Shown here: positions 8,285-16,823 of the stretch, piece after piece
Layout of the letters: every line of letters starts with the position of its first letter
How positions within the stretch are numbered: position 1 is the first letter of the stretch
Assembly (NCBI GenBank): GCA_900554205.1
Contig: USGM01000016.1
Location: 1-35,684, forward strand
Length of the DNA: 35,684 nt
Origin: an uncultured Lachnospiraceae bacterium
GTDB lineage: Bacteria; Bacillota; Clostridia; Lachnospirales; Lachnospiraceae
Direction: 5' to 3'
The notes under the pieces: generated by a model
The model's database searches: none
What the model was told of the DNA's origin: nothing
The model's input: the letters and a program-made list of their open reading frames with translations, nothing else
Translations under genes and position numbers: made by a program

Positions 8285-8330
8285 CAGGATAAGGAAGCCA
8301 GTCTGGTTTTCTTATCCTGTCTTCCAGACT
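8285..8330 (+). other. Alternative hairpins in the malE-malF gap
   Basis: Two overlapping stems can form: CAGGATAAG (8285-8293) with CTTATCCTG (8311-8319), nine perfect pairs, and AGTCTGG (8300-8306) with CCAGACT (8324-8330), seven perfect pairs. They interlock, so they compete or form a pseudoknot. No long U-run follows, so simple termination is unlikely. Hairpins after binding-protein genes often protect the upstream mRNA and lower permease expression. Confidence 0.55.
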
Positions 8331-8344
8331 ATGAGGAGGTTTTT

Positions 8345-9745
8345 ATGGGACTGTTTCAGAAAAAACCAAAAGTAAAAATAGCAAGCCACAGGCCCAGCGA
8401 TGCAAGTGTGGGTGAAGCACTGCGGAAGGGAAATGTACTTACAAGGCTTTCCCTCGTGGTCTTTGGACTGGGAAATATTGTCAATAAGCAGTTTGTGCGC
8501 GGCTTTGTCTTTCTGGCTCTGGAAGCTGCCTATATTTATTATATGATCTCCTTTGGTGCACAGGCGCTCGTCAATATGAGAACGCTGGGCACGGTAGAGC
8601 AGCAGAAGGTCTATAATGATGCTCTGGGTATCTATGAATATGCAGCCGGCGACAACTCGATGCTGTTCCTGCTGTATGGCGTTATTACAATTGTCATTAC
8701 ACTCGCGGCAATTTTTGCGGCATGTATGTCCATGAAGAGCGCATACTGCACACAGGTGCGCAAGGACAGGGGGATGCTGATCCCCAAATTTAAAGATGAT
8801 CTGCGCTCCGTGAAGGAGGAAAACCTTCACACCGTAATGCTTACGCTTCCGATTCTCGGAATCCTTGCATTTACGATCATTCCTCTGGTGTTCATGATCC
8901 TGATCGCGTTCACCAGCTATGACAGAGAACATCAGCCACCCGGAAATCTTTTCACATGGGTAGGTTTAGATAATTTCAAGGCGATGCTGGCATCCGGCAG
9001 CAAGCTGGCAGCAACCTTCTGGCCGGTTTTGCAATGGACCCTGATCTGGGCAGTATTTGCCACATTCAGCTGTTTCTTTCTTGGCATGCTGCTGGCACTT
9101 TTAATTAACCGCAAGGGAACCAGATGTAAAGGCTTCTGGAGATTCATGTTTGTGCTCTCCATTGCTATTCCGCAGTTCGTTTCCCTGCTGAGCATGAGGA
9201 CGATCTTCAATGCGAACGGCCCGGTAAACGTTATTTTAAGACATCTCGGCGTGATCGGGATGACGGAATCCATTCCGTTCTTCACAGATCCGACGCTGGC
9301 GAAGGTTACGATTATCCTGATAAACATATGGATCGGTGTTCCGTACACAATGCTTTCCACCACCGGAATCCTGCAGAACATTCCGACGGAGCTGTATGAG
9401 GCTGCAAGAATTGATGGGGCAACAGCACCGGTCATTTTCAGAAAGATCACACTGCCGTATATGCTGTTCGTCATGACACCGACCCTGATTACCAGCTTTA
9501 CGGGAAATATTAATAATTTCAACGTTATCTTCCTGCTGTCAGGAGGAGGTCCCGATACCATGGAGTACTATTACGCGGGGCGGACGGATCTGCTTGTTAC
9601 CTGGCTGTACCGTCTTACAATCACCCAGAAGGACTACAACCTTGGTGCCGTAATCGGCATCATGGTATTCATTATTCTGGCTACTTTGTCACTGTTGACT
9701 TACCGGCGTACCGGTTCCTACAAAGATGAGGGGGCGTTCCAATAA
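8345..9745 (+). CDS. malF: Maltodextrin ABC transporter permease MalF
   Basis: A 466-residue multi-span membrane protein. An N-terminal pair of transmembrane helices (about 40-65 and 105-130) with an intervening external loop precedes the six-helix permease core, as in MalF. The EAA coupling loop EAARIDGATAPVIFRKITLP (about residues 348-367) contacts the ATPase. It forms the import channel with MalG. The ATG at 8345 follows GAGGAGG. Its stop overlaps the malG start by one base (TAATG), implying translational coupling. Confidence 0.9.
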   Translation: MGLFQKKPKVKIASHRPSDASVGEALRKGNVLTRLSLVVFGLGNIVNKQFVRGFVFLALEAAYIYYMISFGAQALVNMRTLGTVEQQKVYNDALGIYEYAAGDNSMLFLLYGVITIVITLAAIFAACMSMKSAYCTQVRKDRGMLIPKFKDDLRSVKEENLHTVMLTLPILGILAFTIIPLVFMILIAFTSYDREHQPPGNLFTWVGLDNFKAMLASGSKLAATFWPVLQWTLIWAVFATFSCFFLGMLLALLINRKGTRCKGFWRFMFVLSIAIPQFVSLLSMRTIFNANGPVNVILRHLGVIGMTESIPFFTDPTLAKVTIILINIWIGVPYTMLSTTGILQNIPTELYEAARIDGATAPVIFRKITLPYMLFVMTPTLITSFTGNINNFNVIFLLSGGGPDTMEYYYAGRTDLLVTWLYRLTITQKDYNLGAVIGIMVFIILATLSLLTYRRTGSYKDEGAFQ

Positions 9746-10596
9746 TGAAAGCGAGAAGATTTATTTCAAATACCTTATGCCATGTATTGCTTGCGATCCT
9801 CAGTGTCATCTGGGTACTGCCGATCGGCTATGTAATCCTGACCTCCTTCCGAAAAGAGGGCGGTTCCTACAAGAGCTATATCTGGCCGAGAGGGTTCACA
9901 CTGGATAATTACAAGAATCTTTTCTCATCGACCAGCCAGATTAATTTTGGAAGGTGGTTCCTGAACACACTGGTCATCGCACTCATCAGCACAGTGATAG
10001 CGGCTTTCTTCGTATTGTGTGTGTCCTACTGCATGAGCCGCCTGCGCTTCAAGATGAGAAAGCCGTTCATGAATATTGCACTGATCCTCGGCATGTTCCC
10101 CGGATTCATGTCCATGATCGCGGTATACTACATCTTAAAGGGTCTGGGACTGCTGGAGACAGGTCTGCTGAAGCAGGTTGCGCTCATCATGGTCTACTCG
10201 GGAGGCGCCGGACTGGGCTTCTACATGGCGAAGGGCTTCTTTGACACCATTCCGAAGACGATCGATGAAGCTGCCTATATCGACGGCGCGACAAAGTGGG
10301 ATACCTTCACAAAGATTACGATCCCGCTCTCCAAGCCGATTATCACCTATACCCTGATTACAACGTTCATGGGGCCGTGGGTAGATTATATCTTTGCAAA
10401 GGTCATTATGGGTAATGACACAAAGTACTACACCATTGCCATCGGTCTGTGGACGATGCTGGAGAAGGAGTATGTGGAATACTTCTATACACAGTTCTAT
10501 GCAGGATGTGTATTAATCTCCATACCGATAGCAATTCTGTTCCTACTGACACAGAAATGTTATGTGGAAGGCGTATCGGGAGCTGTTAAGGGCTGA
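9745..10596 (+). CDS. malG: Maltodextrin ABC transporter permease MalG
   Basis: A 283-residue membrane protein with six predicted helices; the first (HVLLAILSVIWVLPIGYVIL) lies near the N-terminus. The EAA loop DEAAYIDGATKWDTFTKITI follows FFDTIPKTI. It pairs with MalF to form the translocation pore. The start overlaps the malF stop, and a GGGGG run a few bases upstream can serve as ribosome site. No MsmX/MalK-type ATPase follows in the operon; in Firmicutes such importers commonly share an ATPase encoded elsewhere. Confidence 0.9.
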   Translation: MKARRFISNTLCHVLLAILSVIWVLPIGYVILTSFRKEGGSYKSYIWPRGFTLDNYKNLFSSTSQINFGRWFLNTLVIALISTVIAAFFVLCVSYCMSRLRFKMRKPFMNIALILGMFPGFMSMIAVYYILKGLGLLETGLLKQVALIMVYSGGAGLGFYMAKGFFDTIPKTIDEAAYIDGATKWDTFTKITIPLSKPIITYTLITTFMGPWVDYIFAKVIMGNDTKYYTIAIGLWTMLEKEYVEYFYTQFYAGCVLISIPIAILFLLTQKCYVEGVSGAVKG

Positions 10597-10616
10597 TCCT
10601 GTTCAGGATGCGGACG

Positions 10617-10661
10617 GCCGCTGCGGAATAATAGCGTTTATTTTGCAGCGGCTGTTTTTTT
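10617..10661 (+). terminator. Intrinsic terminator after malG
   Basis: Perfect 8-base arms GCCGCTGC (10617-10624) and GCAGCGGC (10645-10652), an AT-rich inner extension and a run of T at 10654-10661. It separates the transporter genes from pulA, which then needs its own promoter or read-through. Confidence 0.85.
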
Positions 10662-10688
10662 GCACTTTATTCCTAAAAAAATTACTAT
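10660..10688 (+). promoter_or_regulatory. Possible promoter for pulA-amylase
   Basis: TTGCAC (10660-10665), a 17-base spacer and TACTAT (10683-10688). The -35 begins in the T-run of the malG terminator. Two mismatches per hexamer at most, so only moderate support. Confidence 0.4.
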
Positions 10689-10713
10689 ATGAGCTAGAAG
10701 GAGACGAAATACC

Positions 10714-12717
10714 GTGAAAAGACAAGGCTTCCATTATACAAGGGAATTTGATGAGGCTTATGAATATCAGGGTAAGGATCTAGGGTCTTTCTGCGGCGCG
10801 GCGGAGACCACCTTTAAGATCTGGGCACCCTTTGCGGAGAGAGCAAGGCTCTGCCTGTACAGAGACGGCGGCAGCAGCATGAAGCTGACAGCGGAGGATT
10901 CGCTGCGGGATGCCGACAGGATCATGGATATGAAGTCCGCACCGGGAGGTGTCTGGGCGCTTACCGTGCCGGAGAGGCTGCACGGCTGGTACTATGATTT
11001 TCTGGTAGAGACGGATGGAGAGACAGTGAGGACGGCAGACCCGTATGCAAGAGCCTGCTGCTGCAACGGGCAGAGAAGCATGGTGGTCGATCTGGCGGAG
11101 ACAAACCCGGCGGGCTTCGACGAGGATCATGCGCCGGAGAGACCTGTGGAGAACATTATTTACGAATTGCATATCAAGGATTTTTCCTATGATAAGGACA
11201 GCCGTATCCCTGTGGAATACAGGGGAAAGTACAAGGCATTTTCCGCAGAACCGGCGGAGGGCGGCTATCCGGTCTGCATGGATTATCTGAAGCGGCTCGG
11301 CATCACGCATGTGCACCTGCTTCCGTGCTGTGATTTCGGATGGCTGGACGAGGCGGGGGAGGACAGCCAGTTTAACTGGGGCTATGATCCCATCAACCAC
11401 AATGTGCCTGAGGGATCCTTTGCGACGGATGCGAAGGACGGAACGGTGCGTATCAGGGAATTCAAGGAGATGGTGCAGGCGCTGCACCGGGCGGGCATCC
11501 GCGTGGTGATAGATGTGGTCTACAACCATACCTTTGAGCCGGATTCCTGGCTGGAGCGGCTGGCACCCGGATATTTCTGCCGGAGATATGCAGACGGAAG
11601 CCTGTCCGACGGCTCGGCATGCGGAAGCGACCTTGCGGTGGGAAGAGCCATGGTCGACCGCTATATTCTGGACTCCGTGTGCTATTGGGCGGAGGAGTAC
11701 CATATCGACGGTTTCCGCTTTGACCTGATGGGACTGCTGACGACGGAACTGATGAACCGGATCAGGGACGCGTTGGACGCAGAGTACGGCAGCGATGAGA
11801 AGCTCCTGTACGGAGAGCCGTGGAGAGCACAGGACACTCCCATGGAGGAGGGAACGCACGCGGCAATAAAGGACAATATCAGACTGCTGAGTGAGAATAT
11901 TGCCGTTTTCAGCGACGACACCCGAGATGTAATAAAGGGGGACGTGTTCTATCCGAAGGTGCCCGGCTTTGTCAATGGCGGCAGGGGGCTGGAGGACAGG
12001 GTTCTTGACGCTGTTACCGGCTGGAGAGATAATATAGACGGCTTCTGTCCCAGAAGCTGTAACCAGATTATTAACTATGTCTCTGCCCATGACAATTTTA
12101 CGCTGTGGGATAAGCTCCTTCTGACGCTGAAGGAGGATGCGATGAAGCAGCAGGAGACCTGTCTGGAGCCATATCCGGACATTGTCAGAGTGAATAAATT
12201 TGCAGCGCTGATTTATTTCACCTGTCAGGGACACCTGTTCTTTCAGGCGGGTGAGGAGTTCGGACGGACAAAGTTCGGAGATGAGAACAGCTTCCGGTCC
12301 GACCCGGAGGTGAATATGCTCCGTTGGGGGCAGACGGTGCGTTTCCGTGAGCTGGTGGATTATTACAGGGGGCTGATCACCCTGAGAAAGCAGTTCCCCG
12401 GTCTGTGCGACAAGAGCGAGGGCGCGCGTTACCGCATCAGCGGAAAGACGGTACACCGCGAACGGGTAGTCTCCTTTATCGTAGACAACAGGAGCGAGGA
12501 GAGCGGTACATGGGATGAACTTTACATTATCTATAACGCATCCGGTGTGGATTTCAGTGTTCAGCTTCCGGGAGATTCCAGAGGAAGCATTTCGCCGAAC
12601 TGGGAGATCCTCGCGGATGCTATGGAGGCGGACTGCCGCAAGCCTGCACAGGACAAGGTCGTTGTGGCGGCGGGAAGCGGAATGATTCTCGGGAGAAGAA
12701 CCGGAGAGGGGTGTTAA
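10714..12717 (+). CDS. pulA: Type I pullulanase / debranching enzyme (GH13)
   Basis: A 667-residue enzyme without a signal peptide, so cytoplasmic. An N-terminal CBM48-like domain (about 25-125; FKIWAPFAERARLCLY) precedes the GH13 barrel. A variant of the pullulanase signature YNWGYDP is present as FNWGYDP. Catalytic residues: Asp337 in GFRFDLMG (nucleophile), Glu368 in YGEPW (acid/base) and Asp460 in SAHDN. It hydrolyses alpha-1,6 branches of imported maltodextrin or of glycogen. The GTG at 10714 follows AGAAGGAG. The stop is 3 bases before the amylase start, so these two form one unit behind malEFG. Family-typical length for intracellular type I pullulanases. Confidence 0.92.
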   Translation: MKRQGFHYTREFDEAYEYQGKDLGSFCGAAETTFKIWAPFAERARLCLYRDGGSSMKLTAEDSLRDADRIMDMKSAPGGVWALTVPERLHGWYYDFLVETDGETVRTADPYARACCCNGQRSMVVDLAETNPAGFDEDHAPERPVENIIYELHIKDFSYDKDSRIPVEYRGKYKAFSAEPAEGGYPVCMDYLKRLGITHVHLLPCCDFGWLDEAGEDSQFNWGYDPINHNVPEGSFATDAKDGTVRIREFKEMVQALHRAGIRVVIDVVYNHTFEPDSWLERLAPGYFCRRYADGSLSDGSACGSDLAVGRAMVDRYILDSVCYWAEEYHIDGFRFDLMGLLTTELMNRIRDALDAEYGSDEKLLYGEPWRAQDTPMEEGTHAAIKDNIRLLSENIAVFSDDTRDVIKGDVFYPKVPGFVNGGRGLEDRVLDAVTGWRDNIDGFCPRSCNQIINYVSAHDNFTLWDKLLLTLKEDAMKQQETCLEPYPDIVRVNKFAALIYFTCQGHLFFQAGEEFGRTKFGDENSFRSDPEVNMLRWGQTVRFRELVDYYRGLITLRKQFPGLCDKSEGARYRISGKTVHRERVVSFIVDNRSEESGTWDELYIIYNASGVDFSVQLPGDSRGSISPNWEILADAMEADCRKPAQDKVVVAAGSGMILGRRTGEGC

Positions 12718-12720
12718 GGA

Positions 12721-14403
12721 ATGGAAAAAGGTTATTTGCTTGGAAAAATCGGTGCTGGACTGGCGGGGCTGTCCCTGCTTGTGTTACTTACAGGCTGCGG
12801 CAAGGAGGCGGAGCCTGTCTATGTCGGGCAGAGCCTTGTGTCCGGGCGGGAGGTCGAGACGCTTGCGCCGGAGGATAAGTACAGAACCTATTATGAGATA
12901 TTTGTCGGTTCCTTCTGGGACAGCAATGGGGACGGAACCGGGGATCTGGCAGGAGTGACAGAGAAGCTGGACTACCTGAACGATGGGGACAGTTCAACGG
13001 ACTCCGATCTGGGGATCACCGGTATCTGGCTGATGCCTGTCATGCCGGCGAACACTTATCACAAGTATGATGTGATGGACTATACGATGATCGATCCGGA
13101 CTATGGAACGATGGCGGATTTTGACGAGCTTGTCGCTGCCTGCAATGAGCGTGGGATCAATCTGATTATTGATCTGGTGATGAACCATACTTCCTCCTCG
13201 CACCCATGGTTTAAGGCGGCAACGGCATATCTGCGCGAGATCGGGGACGCAGAACCCGATCCGCGGGAATGCCCTTATGTGGAATACTATCATTTTACAA
13301 AGACACCGCTGGTCGGATATGCCAAGGTGAGCGGTACGGACTGGTATTATGAATGTCCCTTCTGGTCGGAGATGCCGGATCTGGATCTCTATAATGAGAA
13401 TGTCAGGGCGGAAATCAAGGAGATCTGCAAATTCTGGCTTGACAGAGGTGTTGCGGGCTTCCGCCTTGACGCAGTGAAGGAGTTTGTCTCCGACAATACG
13501 GAGAAGAATGTGGAGATCCTGACATGGTTTAACGACATGGTAAAGGAGATGAAGCCGGATGCCTACCTCGTCGGCGAGGCATGGACCTCCCAGCCGGAGT
13601 ATGCAAAATACTATGCGAGCGGAATTGACAGTCTGTTTGACTTTGCCTTTGCCGACCAGACAGGAAACCTCGTCAAATTTGTGTCGGGAACCTATCTGGC
13701 AAATTCCTACGGCGAATATATCAACCGCGGCGAGGAGCGTTTTGCCGAGCAGAGTGATCATGCGATCAATGCGCCCTTCTACAGCAATCATGACATGGAT
13801 CGCGCTGCGGGCTATTATACCGGGGAATGGGCGGCGCAGCAGGTCAAGATGGCAGGAGCCCTGAACATGACGATGACAGGGAATGTCTTCTTATATTATG
13901 GTGACGAGATCGGCATGCAGGGAAGCGGAAAGGACGAGAACAAGCGTCTTGCCATGCGTTGGTCGGCGGATGAGAAGGCTGCGGGAATGTGCAAGAGCCC
14001 TGCGGCGGCAGACACAAATATACAGCAGACCTATCCGGCGCTGGACGAGCAGATGCAGGATGACAGTTCTCTTTATACTTATTATAAGAATGTGATCCGG
14101 CTGAGAAACCAGTTTCCTTCCATTCGCAAGGGAAGTACGCAGCAGTTGGACAGCCTTTCCGACAGTGAGGTATGTGCTCTGCTGAAGGAGGATGGGGAGG
14201 AGCGCGTGATTTTGCTCTATAATATGTCAGCAACGGTGAAGACGGTCGAGCTTGCTGGAGCGACGTTGGAGGACGGCACGGAGCTTAACGTGAAGATGCT
14301 CGAGGCGACTCTTGTCTCAGGGGAGACACCGGTCACTGTCGATGGGACGACGCTCACGATGCCGGAATATTCTGTGGCGGTGCTGAAACTGTCGGCTTTT
14401 TAG
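12721..14403 (+). CDS. Surface alpha-amylase lipoprotein (GH13)
   Basis: A 560-residue protein with a type II signal peptide (LLTGC, Cys26), so membrane-anchored and facing outward. The GH13 barrel begins YYEIFVGSFWDSNGDGTGDLAGV. Regions seen: DLVMNHTS, GFRLDAVKEF (Asp250 nucleophile), LVGEAW (Glu286 acid/base) and YSNHDMDR (Asp358). A C-terminal beta domain follows. It probably trims starch or longer maltodextrins at the surface to feed MalE, while PulA debranches products inside. Placement 3 bases after pulA indicates coexpression. Exact specificity (alpha-amylase, neopullulanase or maltogenic) cannot be fixed from motifs. Confidence 0.88.
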   Translation: MEKGYLLGKIGAGLAGLSLLVLLTGCGKEAEPVYVGQSLVSGREVETLAPEDKYRTYYEIFVGSFWDSNGDGTGDLAGVTEKLDYLNDGDSSTDSDLGITGIWLMPVMPANTYHKYDVMDYTMIDPDYGTMADFDELVAACNERGINLIIDLVMNHTSSSHPWFKAATAYLREIGDAEPDPRECPYVEYYHFTKTPLVGYAKVSGTDWYYECPFWSEMPDLDLYNENVRAEIKEICKFWLDRGVAGFRLDAVKEFVSDNTEKNVEILTWFNDMVKEMKPDAYLVGEAWTSQPEYAKYYASGIDSLFDFAFADQTGNLVKFVSGTYLANSYGEYINRGEERFAEQSDHAINAPFYSNHDMDRAAGYYTGEWAAQQVKMAGALNMTMTGNVFLYYGDEIGMQGSGKDENKRLAMRWSADEKAAGMCKSPAAADTNIQQTYPALDEQMQDDSSLYTYYKNVIRLRNQFPSIRKGSTQQLDSLSDSEVCALLKEDGEERVILLYNMSATVKTVELAGATLEDGTELNVKMLEATLVSGETPVTVDGTTLTMPEYSVAVLKLSAF

Positions 14404-14434
14404 AGCGAAAAAACTAAAACAGAAGCCTGTATGG

Positions 14435-14476
14435 GGCACGGTCGAGAGCATAAGGAGCTGCGACCGTGTCCTTTTT
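14435..14476 (+). terminator. Intrinsic terminator after the amylase gene
   Basis: Arms GGCACGGTCG (14435-14444) and CGACCGTGTCC (14461-14471) pair over 10 positions, one a G-U pair, followed by TTTTT (14472-14476). It ends the pulA-amylase unit. Confidence 0.85.
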
Positions 14477-14507
14477 CCTTTCTTTATTATTGTTTATACT
14501 TATTTAA

Positions 14508-14535
14508 TTGAAATTCGTATATTGAAGTGTAAAAT
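14508..14535 (+). promoter_or_regulatory. Promoter for the zinc-ribbon / DUF5685 / J-domain operon
   Basis: TTGAAA (14508-14513), a 16-base spacer and TAAAAT (14530-14535) in a very AT-rich stretch just after the amylase terminator. The predicted leader is about 30 nt. Confidence 0.5.
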
Positions 14536-14574
14536 AGAATTAAATTCAGAGTGACAGAAAGGGTGGGAACAGGG

Positions 14575-14967
14575 ATGAGAGAAAAGTTTCAACGGTTTAT
14601 GTGGGGAAGATACGGGAATGATAAGCTGAACCAGATGTTAATGATTTTTTCCATGATCTGTCTGGTGCTTTCCATGATCTTCAGGGGGCCGTCCTATCTG
14701 CTGGCGGTGGCCGCCATGATATATGTATATTTTCGTATGTTCTCCAGAAACATTCAGAAGCGCGCTGCCGAGAATCAGTGGTATCTGGGTAAGACGATGA
14801 AGATAAGAGGCGCTGTCCAGAAGAAGAGACGGGAGCTCGGACAGCTGAAGCAGTATCATATCTATAGGTGCCCGAAGTGCAGGCAGAAGATCCGCGTGCC
14901 CAGAGGGCGTGGAAAAATCGCAATCACCTGTAGGAAGTGCGGAACGGAGTTTGTGAAAAAGAGCTGA
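14575..14967 (+). CDS. Two-helix membrane protein with C-terminal zinc ribbon
   Basis: A 130-residue protein not recognised as a named family member. The N-terminal segment is basic and amphipathic, followed by two closely spaced transmembrane helices (about residues 20-55, MLMIFSMICLVLSMIF and YLLAVAAMIYVYF). A basic stretch (KKRRELGQLKQ) leads to a zinc ribbon, CPKC...C.KCG, near the C-terminus. Both ends are probably cytoplasmic. The ATG at 14575 has AAAGGGTGG about 8 bases upstream; an in-frame GTG at 14551 has none. It is first in a three-gene unit with a DUF5685 protein and a J-domain protein. The ribbon could bind nucleic acid or a partner protein. Confidence 0.7.
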   Translation: MREKFQRFMWGRYGNDKLNQMLMIFSMICLVLSMIFRGPSYLLAVAAMIYVYFRMFSRNIQKRAAENQWYLGKTMKIRGAVQKKRRELGQLKQYHIYRCPKCRQKIRVPRGRGKIAITCRKCGTEFVKKS

Positions 14968-15008
14968 TGGCCGATGGCCGGAGAGTGTGTGCAGAAAGGA
15001 GGCTCGCA

Positions 15009-15866
15009 GTGTTCGGATATATCATTGTCAATAAAGCGGAGATGAAATTTAAAGAATTTGATGTGTACCATTCCTTCTACTGCGGAATCTGCCGCGATTT
15101 GAAGAGGAAGTACGGGGCACTCGGGCAGTTGTCTTTGAGCTATGATATGACCTTTCTTGCCATTCTGCTGACGGGACTGTATGAACCGGAGACGCGGGAG
15201 GGAAGCTGTAAATGCGTCGCGCATCCCTTTGAGAGCCACCCGACGAAGAACAATATGTTCACGGAATATGCAGCAGATATGAACGCATTGTTTGCCTATT
15301 ATAAATGCAGCGACGACTGGGAGGACGATAAGAAGCTCTGGAAGCTGATCTATGGGCAGCTCCTCGCGGGGAAGGGCAGAAAGCGGAGAAAGCTCTATGC
15401 CGATAAGATCAAGCGAATTGAACTCCTCATGCAGGATTTTACGGAGGCGGAGAACGATGGCAACGCCGACATTGATACCATGGCGGGACTTTTCGGCAAG
15501 GTCATGGCGGAGATTGTCACGCCGAGGGAGGATGAATGGTCGGAGAACCTGAGAGCCTTCGGTTTCTTCCTCGGCAAATTCATCTATCTCTGCGATGCCT
15601 ATGAGGATGTCGAGAAGGACATCAAGAAGGGGAGCTTTAACCCTTTGAAGCGGAGGTTTGAAAGCCCGGACTTCGAGGAGGAGTGCAAGACCATCCTGAC
15701 GATGATGATGTCGGAGTGCTGCAGGGAATTTGAGAGGCTGCCGATCCTTGAAAATGTGGAAATTCTGCGGAATATTCTGTATTCCGGTGTCTGGTGCCGC
15801 TATGAGGCAGTGCATGAGAAGAGAATGCGGGAGCAGGAAACATTCGGCGTGAAGAAGGAGAACTGA
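15009..15866 (+). CDS. DUF5685-family protein
   Basis: A 285-residue, mostly helical, cytoplasmic protein. The GTG at 15009 was chosen because it follows AAAGGAGG and yields the family-typical N-terminus MFGYI...YCGICRDL...YG. Visible: a CxxC pair (Cys25, Cys28), CKC (67-69) with nearby His, an acidic motif SDDWEDD (101-107), TMAGLFGKVM (157-166) and LGKFIYLCDAYEDVEKDIKKG (188-208). The last two, in that order, resemble squalene/phytoene synthase motifs (VAGxVG, then LRDxxED...RG), and SDDWEDD could be the first Asp-rich metal motif. Function is unproven; that similarity is my own reading. It lies 42 bases after the zinc-ribbon gene and 4 bases before the J-domain gene. Confidence 0.75.
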   Translation: MFGYIIVNKAEMKFKEFDVYHSFYCGICRDLKRKYGALGQLSLSYDMTFLAILLTGLYEPETREGSCKCVAHPFESHPTKNNMFTEYAADMNALFAYYKCSDDWEDDKKLWKLIYGQLLAGKGRKRRKLYADKIKRIELLMQDFTEAENDGNADIDTMAGLFGKVMAEIVTPREDEWSENLRAFGFFLGKFIYLCDAYEDVEKDIKKGSFNPLKRRFESPDFEEECKTILTMMMSECCREFERLPILENVEILRNILYSGVWCRYEAVHEKRMREQETFGVKKEN

Positions 15867-15870
15867 CGCT

Positions 15871-16665
15871 ATGTACGATCCATACAGTGTGTTGGGCGTA
15901 AGCAGAAATGCTACGGAAGAAGAGATAAAAAAAGCATACAAGACGCTGAGCCGTAAATATCACCCGGATGCGAATATCAATAATCCAAACAAGGCACAGG
16001 CGGAGGAAAAGTTCAAGGAGATCCAGTCCGCCTACCAGCAGATCATGAAGGAGAGAACCTCCGGCTATGGGAGCTACGGCAGCGGCGGTGCATACGGCGG
16101 ACAGAGAAACGGCGGAGGCTACAGCTACGGCGGGCAGCGGAGCACCGGCTATGATGACTATGAACAGGGAGATTTCGGCGGCTTCGGCTACGGTCCGTTC
16201 GGCGGCTTTGGATTTGGTTTTGGTGGCTTCGGCGACAGTGCATCAGGCCAGCAGACGGGCTATGAGGAGAATACCTATATCCGTGCGGCGGGCAACTATA
16301 TCAGAAACGGTTATTATAAGGAGGCAAGAACGACACTTGACAGCCTGAACGGTGCGGAGCGGACTGCAAGATGGTATTATTACAGCGCGATCGCCCATTC
16401 GGGACTCGGAAATAATGTTGCGGCTCTGGAGCATGCGAGAAAGGCGGCTGCCATGGAGCCGGACAACATCAGCTACCGCAGTCTGGTGCAGCGCTTCGAG
16501 AGCGGCGGCAGCTGGTATGAGCAGCGTCAGGCATCTTACGGCTATCCCATCTCGGGCGGCGGCAGCGTCTGCGCGAAGCTGTGTCTTGCCAATCTGATCT
16601 GTAGTATCTGCAGTATGGGTGGCGGATGCTGCGGCGGCATGGTGAGACCGGGTGGTTACTTTTAA
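15871..16665 (+). CDS. J-domain protein with Gly-rich linker, TPR-like region and Cys-rich tail
   Basis: A 264-residue protein. Residues 1-63 form a J domain with the HPD motif at 31-33, so it should stimulate a DnaK-type ATPase. Residues about 65-128 are a Gly/Tyr/Phe-rich linker. Residues 132-205 resemble TPR helices (RAAGNYIRNGYYKEARTTL, then YYSAIAHSGLGNNVAALEHA). The tail contains CAKLCLANLICSICS and GGCCGG (six Cys between 234 and 254), possibly metal-binding or membrane-associated. It lacks the DnaJ zinc-finger core and beta-sandwich domains, so it is not the housekeeping DnaJ. The ATG follows AAGGAG. A dedicated client, perhaps its two operon partners, is inferred. Confidence 0.85.
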   Translation: MYDPYSVLGVSRNATEEEIKKAYKTLSRKYHPDANINNPNKAQAEEKFKEIQSAYQQIMKERTSGYGSYGSGGAYGGQRNGGGYSYGGQRSTGYDDYEQGDFGGFGYGPFGGFGFGFGGFGDSASGQQTGYEENTYIRAAGNYIRNGYYKEARTTLDSLNGAERTARWYYYSAIAHSGLGNNVAALEHARKAAAMEPDNISYRSLVQRFESGGSWYEQRQASYGYPISGGGSVCAKLCLANLICSICSMGGGCCGGMVRPGGYF

Positions 16666-16682
16666 TTGATAAGAATTCTCCC

Positions 16683-16711
16683 TTGCTTTTTATTCTGATC
16701 TCATATATAAT
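16683..16711 (+). promoter_or_regulatory. Promoter for nrdD1-nrdG
   Basis: TTGCTT (16683-16688), a 17-base spacer and a perfect TATAAT (16706-16711). The predicted leader is about 155 nt, unusually long for this window. Confidence 0.6.
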
Positions 16712-16783
16712 AAATGTACAAGATGTAGATACGAGTTGTGCATAAAGATACCAGATATAGAAGGGTCGTATCCGTGAAAGGCT

Positions 16784-16823
16784 TGCGGTACGGCTCTTTT
16801 CTGCACCCTGTGCAGGGGGAGCC
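16784..16823 (+). other. Structured leader segment of nrdD1
   Basis: CTGCAC (16801-16806) pairs with GTGCAG (16810-16815) around a 3-base loop, enclosed by GGCTC (16792-16796) with GAGCC (16819-16823). An overlapping stem just upstream (CCGT/ACGG) could compete. No U-run follows, so it is not a terminator. I do not recognise a known riboswitch. Confidence 0.45.

Noticed and set aside
10780..12456. A 558-codon open frame on the minus strand opposite pulA
   Set aside because: pulA on the plus strand has full GH13 motifs and a ribosome site. The minus frame has no recognisable domain and arises from codon bias of the GC-rich gene.
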